Shown piece by piece: positions 21,922-33,939 of a stretch of 64,000 nt of DNA. Each line of letters begins with the position of its first letter. Position 1 is the stretch's first letter. The DNA lies in contig NC_087252.1 of assembly GCF_037042905.1 (NCBI RefSeq), forward strand, positions 22,213,701-22,277,700, in the 5' to 3' direction. This stretch comes from Lytechinus pictus (Eukaryota; Echinodermata; Echinoidea; Temnopleuroida; Toxopneustidae). Made by a program: the position numbers and the translations under genes. Below the pieces are notes generated by a model, which did not search any database, was not told the DNA's origin, and worked only from the letters and a program-made list of their open reading frames with translations.

Positions 21922-24677
21922 CTAGGGAAGATATGAAAGCATCTATTGGTGCTTATTTGTGCTCTTTTTGACATGAAAACAATTGATTGGAGCAGGTAGA
22001 AATTAATTGATGGTCACGATAGTGAACATGGATGTTGACTATTAATTTATCTTTCTGGAATCTCCTGAATGGATACTATTATTTAATTACTGTATCTATG
22101 AAATTGAATAATTTATGCATTTTATATTATGAATTTATTTCTGACTTGATGACAATATTTAGGCAGTCCTTTTAAGGACTCTTGACAGTCTGGATATTCA
22201 ATCAAATTATCTAGTCAGAGAAATTAAATTACTGCATTGATAAAATTATTCTACCAACGTGGAAAAGGCTAATGTCAGATTTCAATCTCTAAGCAGAGAT
22301 TATATTTGGTCAGTAACATTTGGCATAAAACTGTCAAGTTGTTCTGGGATGTGTGTTGTTTTGGTATTGCTATGAATATTGATCTGACTTAGGGATTTTT
22401 CCACATTGGTCGTTTAAAAGATATAGAGATATTGATAGAGTCGTTAACTCAATTCTAATTTCAAGATTAATGACTTTGATTATTTATTTACATTTCTTAC
22501 ATCATATACAAATAGGATCAAACTAAACAAAGCTAGCCATCATGAGTGTTCGGATGTTACGATCACGTGTTACATAGGTGTCAAGCATGCTATTCCCGTA
22601 GTTATTAAGATTAGAATATCAGAATACTTAATGTTATTAAGATTGGAATACTTAATGTTATTAAGATCAGAATACTGAATATTGATTCTGATATTAAGAT
22701 TACGATGTAACCAGAATGACATGTAAATAACTTGTAAATAATTGTCTGTGCAGTCATTCACATATCTATTAAGGATACTTGATGTTTATAGACTGAAGTA
22801 AACTCAATTTATAGATGAAGCTTAATTCTTCATTAGAGCATTGACATTGTATAAATATATGGATAATTTAGTTAACAGTGGAATAGGAATAATTGCTTAA
22901 GTGTTGGTCTTTCAGACTTGTTTTGCTTAGCTGTATTCTCAGACAGCAGGGACGAGGTTAGAGTTTCCGGTAGGCTTTAATGCTAAGAAAGGTACTATGT
23001 GAGTCTATTCTTGTACCCGTGATGATTAGGGATATTTACGGATTTCTGAGGCTTTTCATCACACAGAATGTTGGAAGTTGATACAAACTTCACACCGACA
23101 AAGTGAGTGGAAGTTTTGTAGGCGCTGTAAGGCTGGTAAACAAGGCCCGTTGAGAGGTTGATAGGATAAGGATATTTTTGGAGATTGGTATGTTGTATTG
23201 GGTTAGTGACATTGGATGGAGAAAGATGTTGAATAACTGCTGGCAGTTTAGATAGGATTACTCACATAAGTCAGATCGACAGAAAAGAACCATTGGTCCT
23301 GGAACCTTTGTGGAGAGTAGTTTACAGTTTTAAGTGGAAATAACTCTTAGAGAGAACACAACTCTACGGAGTATAAAGTACAGAACTAAGTAGGATGTAG
23401 TTAAGCTAATAATCAATACTTACAGTTGATACAGATTTTTGCTTAGTGTATTTATAACAATGAATACATAGGATTTGTCAACTTAGTAATTATTATTCTA
23501 TTTATCATTCTATCAAATTAAGAGTGACATGCACAGACTTACAGTTAAGTTCTTATCTAAGTAGAGTAAGTTATACAATTTTACATTGCTCATTCCATAT
23601 TCAATGAATTTTTTATACTTATGCAAATTGATGTAAATATCCAAATTTATCATCGAGATGTTTCAGAATTGTTAACTTCAAGTTTTTCTTATATTAAAGT
23701 TCAGTTGAACTTTATTTTATATTTCTTAGGAATCAGTAATTGGACTTGCAGACTTTGCATAGAAGGAAGATGATTAGTGATCAGTGTTTGTTGAGAATGA
23801 TGAATCCAATATATTGGATTTGTTGTTAAGCCTTAGAATTAGAAATGGTGATTGATTGATTAGTGATGATTGATTGATGATGTGATTAGGGATAAGAAGT
23901 ACCGTACAATTAGTTTAAGCATTATTTAAGTTAGGGTTCTTAGTTTATTTACAGACCAACCTTGTATATTGCAAGAAAACGGAACTCGTCATCGAGCTTG
24001 GAAAACTACGCTTACCTAGTGAGACCCAGTGATAAAGAGCAGATTTGAGAACTGAGGAAAAGACTAGAATGATTGATTGCGAAGCAAGGACTGACCGCTT
24101 GTGTGATTGCCTATATGCATACGACTGCACGTGTGTGATGTGGATATGCCTGATCGTGTGTGTAGAACACGAGGCGAACAAAACGTTTTGTATGTGAGTG
24201 AATAGAGGTTTGCTTCATGACTAACTCTAATGATGAAAGATGAGAAAATCATGGTTATATAATTAAACCTTACTTAATCACTCAGTGAGTAAACTCACCA
24301 GTTAATTTCTGCTGTGATGGTCAGGACGCTGGAGTATGACAGAAGTCTTGTGATGGAAGAAAAGACGGTTTTCTTCAGCTCATCGGAGCTCCTTCAACCT
24401 CTGTGGTTCTGGCAGAATAGAGAGGCTAAAAGTTGGCGGTCGATGTGAGAAGATGGACCAATCACGGACCTCGTAATAGAACTCAGATATTATGGATCTT
24501 GAGATGACTATTCTGATTGGTGGTTCACTAGCTCTTTAAAAGTTCTCATCGAGGAAAAGTTCTTCATTTACGATCAAGTGTTAAATAATGCTTGATCGAG
24601 AGCTCAATAACTCTATAAACTATTGTGGTGGCAGCATACTATTTTAAAAGGTTATTTTGATAGGGTCTCGCGTTACA
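21922..24677 (+). repeat. Right part of the solo LTR
   Basis: This gene-free stretch continues the solo LTR interrupted at 11172. It is AT-rich, with short repeats such as attaagattagaatat near 22600-22690 and attgattgatt near 23850. It ends with tgtggtggcagcatactattttaaa and tctcgcgttaca, matching the layout of the nested Gypsy LTR end. No open frame with a recognisable domain is seen. Confidence 0.7.
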
Positions 24678-26335
24678 ATACTTTCATGTGCTATACGTCA
24701 GAATGAAAAAATTAAAGGTATAGATGGATATGTAATAAATATTGTATAATATGCAGATGACACTACGTTGGTTTTAGCAGACTTAGAATCAGCAAAAGAA
24801 GCCCTTTGTGTAATTGAAGATTTTGCGTCCTTTTCGGGTCTTAAAATTAACAAAAGCAAAACAAATGCTATGTGGTTAGGATAAAAAAGAACTTGTAAAG
24901 ATAAGCCTATGGATATTAATGTGACGTCTGAACCGTTTCGAGTATTGGGAATATTACTATCTTCAAATATTGATGTTATGATATCATTAAATTTTAAAAA
25001 ATGTTTAGCTGATGTAAGAGTTCTGCTTAATATATGGCGGAAAAGGAATTTGAGTTTGATAGGAAAAATACAAATAGTAAAAACTTTTGCTATTTCCAAA
25101 TTTGTTTATTGTGGGTCAGCTTTACCAATACCAGGCCATATATTGAAACAATTAGAGCAAGCTATTAAAGATTTTATATGGAATGGAAAAAATAGATATA
25201 TTAAAAAGTGCACTCTAATAGGTTCATATTCACAAGGAGGTCTAAACATGATTGATATTCCTTCTTCAATGCTTTAAAGATGAGATGGATATCAAGGTTT
25301 TTTAAGGAAGACAGCTCTCTTTGGTCTATTATATTTAGATATTTTATGAAGGACTTTGGAGGTGAATTTATATTTTTTTGTAATATGTCAAAAAAAGAGT
25401 TGTAAAATGATGGGCAAATGCCCTGGTTTCTATCAAGATGTATTGAGTGCCTTTTTCTATTTTCGGTCATTAGATTCAAAGTATAAAGATATAAGGGAAG
25501 CAATTATATGGAACAATGAAAGTGTTATAGTAGGAGGTAAACCTTTATTTGTTAAAGATTTTTTTATAGCCGGTTTATGGTACATCTCAGACTTATATAA
25601 CAGTGAAGGTAAACTTATAGATTTCAATATATGGATGGAAAGAGGAGTGGAAAAGAAATTTTATATGAAATGGTGTTCAATTGCTTCGGCCATTCCAAAA
25701 AAATTAAAGTTCAGATACATTCATAATCAAGGAGAGTTAACAGCTTTAAAACTTGTATGTAATTTCAAAGGCAAAGATGTAGACTTTATGAATTTGACAA
25801 CACAGAATATAAATTTGATTTTGAAAAGCAAACTTTTTGAGGCCCCAATATCAGAAATTTACTGGAACAATAAATATGATATAGAAAAAGATATATGGAA
25901 GATTATTTATAAAATGCCTTTTGTGTTTCTAACGGATACTAAGAGTAGAACTTTTCAATATAAAATAAACACGAGAACACTTCTCTTAAATAAAAGATTA
26001 TATAAAATGAAAATTGTATAATCTGAATTATGCACCTTTTGTAAACTAGAGGCGGAAACAACAGAGCATCTTTTTACAGAATGTCAGCACGCATGTACCT
26101 TTTGGGAAGAGTTTTTGAAATGGTGGTATACAAAATTTAATATTAATTTACAACTAAATGATAAAGATATATTGTTTGGTATATCAGATGGAAGACCACA
26201 TAAATTACTTTTGAACCATTGCTTAGTTGTAGCTAAACAAATGATGTATACATGCAGACATAATAAATATTTTACCATCTTTTGATTTGTTCTTTGTAAA
26301 GCTGAAACGAATATACAAAATAGAAAAACAAATTG
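24678..26335 (+). pseudogene. Tx1-L1 ORF2, C-terminal part
   Basis: The RT resumes with a CAIRQNEKIKGI-like stretch. YADDTTLVL (motif C) is at about 24750, directly preceded by a TAA stop that looks like a decayed codon. Later open frames at 24909-25277 and 25356-26021 carry the thumb and connector regions (PFRVLGI, LIGKIQIVKTFAISK, FIWNGK). After a frame change, CTFCKLEAETTEHLFTEC at about 26033-26090 gives the Cys-Cys-His-Cys motif typical of Tx1/L1 ORF2 C termini. The reading frame ends at about 26285 to 26335 and a short 3' UTR follows. Frameshifts and stops make it inactive. Confidence 0.85.
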
Positions 26336-26589
26336 GCATTCAGAATAAACAATTATCTAAGTTTGAAAAGAAATGGAAAATTCTACACCCCTCATTCATA
26401 TGATAGTTTGGGCAGCTAGAGGAAAACGAAATTAGATGTGAAGTCATAACCATTCAATCCTGAAATGTTTCCTTTTTTTTTCTTTATGCTTTCGTTATGC
26501 TTTGTCTTGGCTTTTTTTTTTCTTTTTTTCATCTTGTATATAATATGTATAATGTATAATGATTATGTTTGTAATATGTACATGAAGTT

Positions 26590-26622
26590 ATGAAAATAAA
26601 AAAATCATTGAAAGAAAAAAAA
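26590..26622 (+). other. A-rich 3' tail of the Tx1-L1 element
   Basis: aaaataaaaaaa, then tcattgaaagaaaaaaaa, directly before the second target copy aactgacaaa. It marks the 3' end of the retrotransposed RNA. Confidence 0.8.
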
Positions 26623-26839
26623 AACTGACAAATTCAAATCTATGTTAAAAACTCATATTTTCGTTACATAGATCGTCCTTAGCATATGCTGCTTCAACTG
26701 TCTACTTTCAACTGTCAACATGTATAATTTGATTTTAGCTGAAATTTCTTGTCTTCCTATGTATTTTCCTTAAGCGCTTAGAGACATTCTTTGTGATAAG
26801 CGCTATATAAATGATGTTAATTATGTTAATTATTATTAT
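26623..26839 (+). other. 3' tail of CR1/L2 copy 1
   Basis: After the target repeat the coding sense resumes for a few residues (KFKSMLKTHIF) and stops. A 3' UTR follows with gcgcttagagacattc and a terminal tt-aattattattatt run. The join with 6645 restores family order. Confidence 0.75.
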
Positions 26840-27540
26840 TTAACATCAAGGAAAGTTGTCAGATCTGACAACTTGTCGGACAAAAATGTTGATGAAACAC
26901 TCCCCTGGTCTCTGGACCGTAAAATTTTCATTCCGTCCGAATCTTAATCAGACGATCTGCTGTCCCGGCCCACCAACTTTCCACAAAAACCTCTCAGCTG
27001 CCCATTGTGATTTGACTTGCATTTTCAAAGAAATTGGTGCGTTGTATTCACGAGTAATTGCGTTAACTTCATAATGCAGCTTTGGTAGGACGTTGGACCA
27101 ACGTTGCGAAATGAAAAAAAAAATGTGTAGGCAACATAAATAAAAGTGAACACGCATACATCGTCAGTCTATACGATCCGAGTTTGAAAAATCCAAAAGG
27201 TCATTGGACAATCTGAAAATGGTGGAGTATTATATGTATATTATATTTAATAAAAGGGAAATAAAATCGTTCTTCCGTAGAAACCAATCGAAGATTAAAT
27301 TTGTCCAATAAATGTCTCAGAGATATATAGTCTCCCATCGTTCACGTAAAATCTGCTTAAAGTCTTCTCATTTATGAGACCAAATAGTAATTATTTATAA
27401 TTTATTGTTCGAAAATCTAAAAGACATATTCTGATACCTTGATAACATTATCCATTCCAACTGAAATTTTGAACTTTACGTTTGAACATATTTAGTGCTC
27501 TGTTGTAATATTTTTTTTTTTAATTTCTTCTCAAGAAGAA
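26840..27540. other. No gene seen
   Basis: About 700 bases without a supported gene. The only notable item is a perfect 22-bp palindrome of aagttgtcaga and its complement at 26852-26873, right after the CR1/L2 tail. Small open frames here have no recognisable domain. Confidence 0.5.
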
Positions 27541-27664
27541 ACGTCAGCAACACGGATTAACACGTCAGCTACACGGACCAACACGTCAGCAATACGGACC
27601 AACACGTCAGCTACACGGACCAACACGTCAGCAACACGGACCAACACGTCAGCCACATGGACAA
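27541..27664. repeat. Minisatellite, left half
   Basis: About six copies of a 20-21 bp unit, aacacgtcagcaacacggacc, with one-base variants. The same unit continues on the far side of the hAT element at 40835-40922, so one array was split by the insertion at 27665. Confidence 0.9.
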
Positions 27665-28029
27665 CAGAGGCGTCGATCCTGGGGGGCAGGGGGGGGGGCG
27701 CTCGCCCCACCAATGAAAATATACAAACATATCGTTTTGCCCCCCAATAATTCCGCATGTGCAACTAAAAAAAAAGTAAGATTGTAATGCTACACTGAAA
27801 TCAGCAAGCAAGATTGAGATACCAACTCGATTTAAATTTAAATCGTGTTCAAAATGTCTGCTTTTCAGATTGGAATATAACAATTTTCAGCTCGCGCTTC
27901 GCGCTCGCATCATTTCTGTAGCAAAAACCCATACTTTTCATGATTAAATAGGTGAATAAAATGCCCCGTTTTCAGTTCTAAGCATCAAAAGAACTGCCGC
28001 TTCGATTTGCAATATTCTTTGCAATAATC

Positions 28030-28363
28030 GATTTGCAATAATCTCATCTGATAGAGATATTTTCTCTGGTCTTCGTGCAATCCCTGGCATTTCGGACCAT
28101 TCGACAGTAGCATGCTTTCTAAATGTCGCAAAACCACGTCCTGAAGTGAGACAGTCGGTTGTACGTAACATCAAAGCTATTGACCGAGTATCGTTCGCTG
28201 ATGAACTGAAGCAGAGCAACATTGCTGGTGGCTCCTCTCTGGATGTTCACGCTGCAGTTGCTCAGTACAACACAAGCCTTATCAATCTAATGGACAAGCA
28301 TGCACCAGCTAAGTTGTGCAAGGTCAAACTTCGCCCTCAGGCTCCTTGGTATACCCAAGAGTG
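28030..28363 (+). pseudogene. CR1/L2 copy 2: end of endonuclease and linker
   Basis: The frame reads FSGLRAIPGISDHSTV, with the endonuclease Asp-His motif. A linker follows with VVRNIKAIDRVSFADEL and LINLMDKHAPAK and ends in APWYTQE at the insertion site. The catalytic N-terminal part is missing through truncation. The frame continues at 35282. Confidence 0.8.
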
Positions 28364-29125
28364 CATGGGCGGAAATCCAAGGGGGGACGTGTCCCCCCTA
28401 CCAAAAGTAGTAGGGGGGACACAATATCAAATGTCCCCCTACTATTTTTGGTCTTTTATGATGGAAAAAAATGTATCATTCACATTCGAAATAATATATG
28501 TATTTTGGACTAAATGACCTTACATTTTGGGTGAAAACTTTTTTTTTGCTTGTCAAATTTTCCAGAGTGAATAAAATAAGATGAGGGGAAGACTTGGAAA
28601 ATAAAAAGAATCTTTCATGTCACTATATAAAATTTTCGGTCGCGCTTCGCGCTCGCATTACCTGTTAGGTGATTGTTCAATATGGATCTTAAATATCAAG
28701 TTTGGAAGTCAATATACATTACACATTTCACCTCGGAAATCGTACTTTCATTATTTTGTGTGATTTACAAACTGATCTTTAAAAGGTGCTCTGTTGAAAT
28801 GACAGCTTTATGGTCTGAATATTGAAATTTTCTGCTCGCGCTGAGCGCTCGCAAATTTCGATTGATTAAGTACCTATTATTTTGCGCTCGCATTAATGGT
28901 AACAAATATTTTAACTGATGCATTCTATTCATAATTACAAAAGTGCTTGAAATGTCCAGTTTTCAGGCCATAAAATCATCAGATTTTTCGCCCTCATTAG
29001 GCATTAATAAATTAAGATATTAATTTAATGCTTAAATTGTCCCTTTTGTTTCATCTCGCGCTTACTAAGAGTGATAGGAAGATAGTCATCATTTGCATAT
29101 GACATGTCCTAAGGATGTCCCGGTC

Positions 29126-32100
29126 GCGAAATTATTTTTCCCACCGAGTTCTGGACCAACATATGAATATTCATGACTTGAGTCTTCGGATTGAGAGTAC
29201 GCATGCGCGTGGACTTGGCCTCGACCAGTGCCGATCGTAAGCAAGCATTCACGTTGCTCAGAATGAATTAGCATCGTCAGATTACCGGTACCCTTACATA
29301 GTTACATTGGTCTTATAGGCTTAGATCTATATATATATATATATCCAATTCTTAAACACTTAATAAACTAGCTGCCATTAATGGCAAGACATGTGCTAGG
29401 GTAGGGCTAGCTTAGGCTAGCGCATTAACTTTACCTCAAATCTGGACCTGTCTAATTAATGCCTAGTACTAATCAGTGTTGTAGTGCCTTGATGCTCGGC
29501 CTTGGCCTTCTTTAAAGGCGCCTTAATGCCTAGCTACTTTTTCAAAGCATTGGCTTTGAGAGGGCCTTGGCCTTGAGGAGTTTGAGCCTTGAAATTTTAA
29601 GGCATTTTCAAGGCATTTTCAAGGCTTTTTCAAGGCATTTTGTATTTTGTACTTTCATTTGTTTTAAATAAGTAATTATAAATGTTTCAATTGTTTTTTT
29701 TAATATATATTTAATAACAATAATGGTCAATACTACCAATCACCAGTAACAGTAGCAGCAGCAGTAGTAAGTGTACTAGCAGTGTCATCAATTGTAATTG
29801 TCACCATTATCAAGAAATTCAAACAAAGAATACATCAGTTATGAAAAATAGCATTATGTATTGGTAATGTGTTGTAATCATATGATGATAATGACAGTAA
29901 ATAATAATGGTCGTGATCAAGATAATAGTGCTTTGATGACAAGAATAATTTTTACATCTGACTGCAATTTTGACAACAATTTTCATACTTTAAACATAGC
30001 TAACTCTAAATAACAAGGTTGATTTCTATTCCATTACGATTTTCCTTGTATTATTTTCTTTGGCCAACAAGAATGTTTTAAGTCTTAACGATATTCTGAA
30101 AAGATTTGGTAAACTTGAACACAGTCTCCAATTTTGTCATATCCAAATGGGTTATGTCAATGGCATGATGAGCCAGAAACTTTGAGGGGCCAAGCATGGC
30201 ATATATAGAGCAAAATTTATGTCAAAAAAAAGAAGAAAGCGATTGAAGCGAGCGAGTGAACAAAATTTGTCCCCCTCTTTCTATAAGAAAAGCTAATTTT
30301 GCAATAGATTGTTTAAAAAAATAATATCACATTTACTCCATCTTTTCCTTTCCCTTCCCCCCTTGTCTAAGTTTATTCTTGGTGGTGGGACTTCTTCTTC
30401 TCTCTATCTCTCTTCTAAATTTTATATTTGTTTTGGGTCAGATTGACAAAACAAAGGGGAAAAAATGTTTACATCTTTTTAATCATATATTGATTGATTG
30501 CATTTATTCTTTTTCATTCCAAAATTTTACAAAAGTTACAATGTATAGCAAAACACAAAAGTATAATATACAGAAATGAAAAAAGGGAACCCACTGGAAA
30601 GCAAAGCTTGTTAGTATGGGTTCCCTGCAATAAATAGTTAATTAAAGTATATCTTTGATCAATGAAATTCAAATCGTAAATTAAAAAGGTTTGTACAATG
30701 AAAAAGAATACTAGTGGGGTCAAGCTTTTTATGCCTACTATGTTACAATTAACAAAAAATATTATATCATATATACCCCTGCTGTATAAAAAAAAATACA
30801 TGAGTTCAGGAGTGTGTGAACAGACAATCACTTGGACAAGACAGGACAAATACTAAACGCAAAACAAATATCGTTCAACATTGAATCTCATTTCTCTACA
30901 GTTTCAAGGAAATAAACAACGTATTTGTTTTTGTGTCAATATGGTTTCAAGAAATAATAATTAACAAAAAATAATTTAATAATTAATAATTATTAATATT
31001 ATCAATAAGTATTAATAATTAATGATTAATTAACTGTTTAATGAAAGTGGTTGTAAGCAGAAAAAAATATGAAAACTGACAAGAGTCCTAAAAATGACTC
31101 ATTTTCAGTTTAAGCATTTGAAAATTTTAGCTTGCGCTTTGTGCTCTCTTGCCCCCCCCCCCCCCTTAATGAAATATGCCCTTTTAAAAAAAGAAATACC
31201 TTCTTTAATAATAAAACATAATACATTTTAGGTTCGAAAATCACAGATATTGAATCGTGCTTGCATCAATTATTGTTTAGTACAGTAGGCCTACTGCTAT
31301 AATGGTTACAAAAATGTATAGAATGTTGCTTTATGGTTGAAATATCACAAATATTTGGCTCGCTTCCTGCACTCGCATCAATTATTGTACTCGTTCTCTT
31401 CCCGTTCACAAAAAAATGCTTAGAATGTCCAGTTTTCAGGTTGGAATATCACAAATTTTTGAGCTCGCCTTTTGCGCTCGCATTATTTTTTATTGGTGAG
31501 TTATGTATCTTATTTAAAATGCAGTAATTAACTGCTTAATTAACTGCTTCCTTTACTGGTCAGTATATAAAAAGAATTAGCGAGCGCAAAGTTATTTTTT
31601 TAGTTAGATACACATCTTTTTCATGATTACAAAACCAGCTCAGAATAAAATAATTTCCATGTCTTATTACACGACATGTCAAGAAGTTTGAGCTGGTGAT
31701 TCGCGCTGGCAACATCGCGCAAGGAAATTTCAACAATGATTAGCCCCATAATTGACCATAAATCAAGTTTTACAACATCAGAATTGATTTTTTTTTCAAA
31801 ACCGCTTGCTCGCTATGCTTTCTCGCTGAGAAGTAAAACCTAAAGCAAAATATCTATCTTATCATTAAAAATCACTTTAGAAAGCCTTTGCTCAACTTAA
31901 TTTCTATAAAACACACAATTACTTCACGCAGTTCATAATCTCATTTTGAAAATACATGTATCTGTTTGCACAAAAAAACTCATTTTGATAAATGGGTGCC
32001 TTTTTGGCGTTGACCCCCCCCCCCCATAATAATTTTCTGCTGCCCCTGTCCCAGGGAGTGGAGAAAAACATACGTTGAGAATGCCAGGATCAGATGACCG

Positions 32101-33804
32101 TGGTAATAATAATTATTGCAATGTAAATCGCCTATAGAAAAATTATGGATTATGTGTACACAGGTAACTATATCATTATTTTAATATGTCTCTATCATGA
32201 AATTATTTTTGTTTTAAATGTACAAAGGTTAATTTATTTTCGCGCTCAGTCCCCTCGCTCACATATATTTTACCATGTGTGATGTCTGCCGCCTAAGTAT
32301 TGTTAGTTCATTGTTCTGTATATCGTAAGTTTGAAATGCCTTGGCCTTGGGTTTCCATGCCTTGGCCTTGGCCTTTGGTATTGAAGCCTTGGCCTTGGGT
32401 ATTAAAGCCTTGGCCTTGGAGGTTTGAGCCTTGACTACAACACTGAATAGCCGACTAATGCCATGGTTAACTTCGAACTGGTTAATTCCGAACTTCATGC
32501 ACGTTTAAGTAGGTTTAGACAAATATTAGCTTATTTGCCATGGCTTAATATGTCTAGTCCGTTTACAAAACCAGTCCTAGATCTTAAACAAATTTATCTT
32601 AGTTCTAGTCTAGTCTCTATATCTAGACTCTGATCTACGCTGTATCAGCATGGAACCACTAGTGTACCAAGGGGGGGGGGGGGGAGACTGTCCCTCTGAC
32701 GAGTCACAACTGATTCAGGGGACGTGCCCCCTTTGAGAAGCCAAATTAATAATTTGTAATGTAAAAATGCAATGAAAAAGACGTATGTCCCTTTTTTGAA
32801 CGTGAAGATCTTTTTTTTTTTTTTTGCTTGTCAATTTTTTTTTCAGCTAAGAAATCCATAATTTGGGGTGAAGACCCTTTTTTTTTTTGGGGGGGGGGGG
32901 GGGGGGCTTGTCACATTTTTTCGCGGACGAAATATCCTCTAAAAAATTTGCCCCCCTTTTGGAAAATCCTATATAGGTACACCAGTGCGTGCATGGAACG
33001 TATTCTAACGTCAGGCACAAATTAACGTCAGTGATCTTGATCCCCGTCTTCACCCAAAATTAAGGATTTCGTAGCTGAAAAAAATTTGACAAGAAAAAAA
33101 AAAGATCTTCACGTTCAAAAGAGGGGACATACGTCTTTTTTCGTTGCATTTTTATTAATTTGGCTTCTCAAGGGGGGGGGGGCACGTCCCCTGGATCAGT
33201 TGTGACTCGTCAGGGGGGCAGTCTGCCCCCCCCCCCCTTTGGTACACTAGTGGTTCCATGCTGATAGCGCGTAGATCAGAGTCTAGATCCAGAGACTAGA
33301 CTAGAACTAAGATATTTATTTTAGATCTAGGACTGGTTCTGTATACAGACTAGACATATTAAACCATGGTAAATAAGCTAATATTGGTCCAAACCTAATC
33401 AAACGTAAAGTTCGGAATTAACAAGTTCGAAGTTAACCATGGTATTAGTCGGCTATTCCTATTAGTATTAGGCATTATACAGGTCCAGATTTGAGGTAAA
33501 GTTAATGCGCTAGCCTAAGCTAGCCCTACCCTAGCACATGTCTTGCCATTAATGGCAGCTAGTTTATTAAGTGTTTAAGAATTGGATATATATATATATA
33601 TAGATCTAAGCTTATAAGACCTATGTAACTATGTAAGGGTACCGGTAATCTGACGATGCTAATTCATTCTGAGCAACGTGAATGCTTGCTTACGATCGGC
33701 ACTGGTCGAGGCCAAGTCCACGCGCATGCGTACTCTCAATCCGAAGACTCAAGTCATGAATATTCATATGTTGGTCCAGAACTCGGTGGGAAAAATAATT
33801 TCGC
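29126..33804. mobile_element. Mutator-like palindromic element (long TIRs)
   Basis: It starts gcgaaattatttttccc and ends with the exact complement. An exact 9-bp direct repeat gtcccggtc flanks it (29117-29125 and 33805-33813), the length typical of Mutator superfamily insertions. Without the nested element at 29474-32445 it is about 1.7 kb, and nearly all of it is two inverted arms of about 0.8 kb each (29126-29473 plus 32446 to about 32880, against about 33035-33804). A short loop contains ggtacaccagtgcgtgc. The arm centre resembles the MITE at 44366. No transposase frame is seen, so it is nonautonomous. Confidence 0.82.
29474..32445. mobile_element. TIR element with cagtgttgtagt ends, nested in the Mutator-like arm
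   Basis: It begins cagtgttgtagtgccttg and ends with the complement of cagtgttgtagtcaaggc. Both subterminal regions are packed with ccttgg or caagg repeats (about 29480-29640 and 32335-32430). The Mutator-like arm continues on both sides, as shown by its mirror arm at 33440. The ends look hAT-like, but no 8-bp duplication is visible. Only aat lies on both sides, and the uninterrupted arm reads ctaataggaatag. The interior (29640-32330) is noncoding, AT-rich, and has several degenerate copies of the GC-rich mirror motif (for example near 31135, 31360 and 31470). Confidence 0.7.
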
Positions 33805-33939
33805 GTCCCGGTCCTATGTCAAAACTCAAATAATAATGAAAAAATTCAGCTCTTTATTAAGTGCGATCCATATCCACCTCACAATTTTCCTACAGAGTGC
33901 TTGAAATAAATAGCTAAAATTTACTCTTTTTCAGATTGG

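Larger units (their letters stand above)
10064..24677 (+). mobile_element. Solo LTR of a giant-LTR Gypsy-like family, itself split
   Basis: It begins TGTGAAGGAAACCCCC and ends gtctcgcgttACA. A 4-bp direct repeat atac flanks it (10060-10063 and 24678-24681), and L1 ORF2 rejoins across it. Without the nested element (11173-21917) and its extra target copy, its length is about 3.87 kb (10064-11172 plus 21922-24677). Start, C-run and A-run layout, the TATA box, and the terminal phrase tgtggtggcagca before the end all parallel the LTRs of the nested Gypsy element. It is therefore best read as a solo LTR of a sister family, left by recombination between two LTRs. No gag or pol is present. Confidence 0.8.
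6646..26622 (+). mobile_element. Tx1-type L1 non-LTR retrotransposon, near full length, split
   Basis: It is bounded by a 10-bp direct repeat aactgacaaa (6636-6645 and 26623-26632) and ends in an A-rich tail (aaagaaaaaaaa). These are hallmarks of target-primed insertion. It is made of 6646-10063 and 24682-26622, about 5.4 kb in all: a short 5' UTR, ORF1, then ORF2 with endonuclease, RT and a C-terminal zinc motif. The solo LTR at 10064-24677 splits ORF2 between RT motifs B and C. Phrases such as RSRWYEKGEKSNEYFLGLE are typical of the Tx1/L1 group. ORF2 has several frameshifts and a stop, so this copy is inactive. Confidence 0.88.
1800..26839 (+). mobile_element. CR1/L2-like non-LTR retrotransposon, copy 1 (host of the left nest)
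   Basis: The element is present in pieces: about 1800-2823, 3857-5213, 6069-6645 and 26623-26839. In order these carry an APE-type endonuclease, the RT, the C-terminal domain and a 3' tail with a short ATT-type run (taattattattatt). The intervening blocks are later insertions of a hAT element, a TA-flanked MITE and a Tx1-L1 element. The 3' tail rejoins exactly across the Tx1-L1 target duplication (aactgacaaa at 6636-6645 and 26623-26632). The 5' end is uncertain, because the open frame only begins after a stop near 1816 and no ORF1 is seen. It is dead: it is interrupted and carries frameshifts. Confidence 0.85.

Noticed and set aside
27531-27764. Open frame with repeated VRVADVL
   Set aside because: It is a translation of the 20-bp minisatellite on the minus strand.
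29089-29274. Open frame that seems duplicated at 33656-33904
   Set aside because: The match is due to the inverted arms of the Mutator-like element, not to a gene pair.
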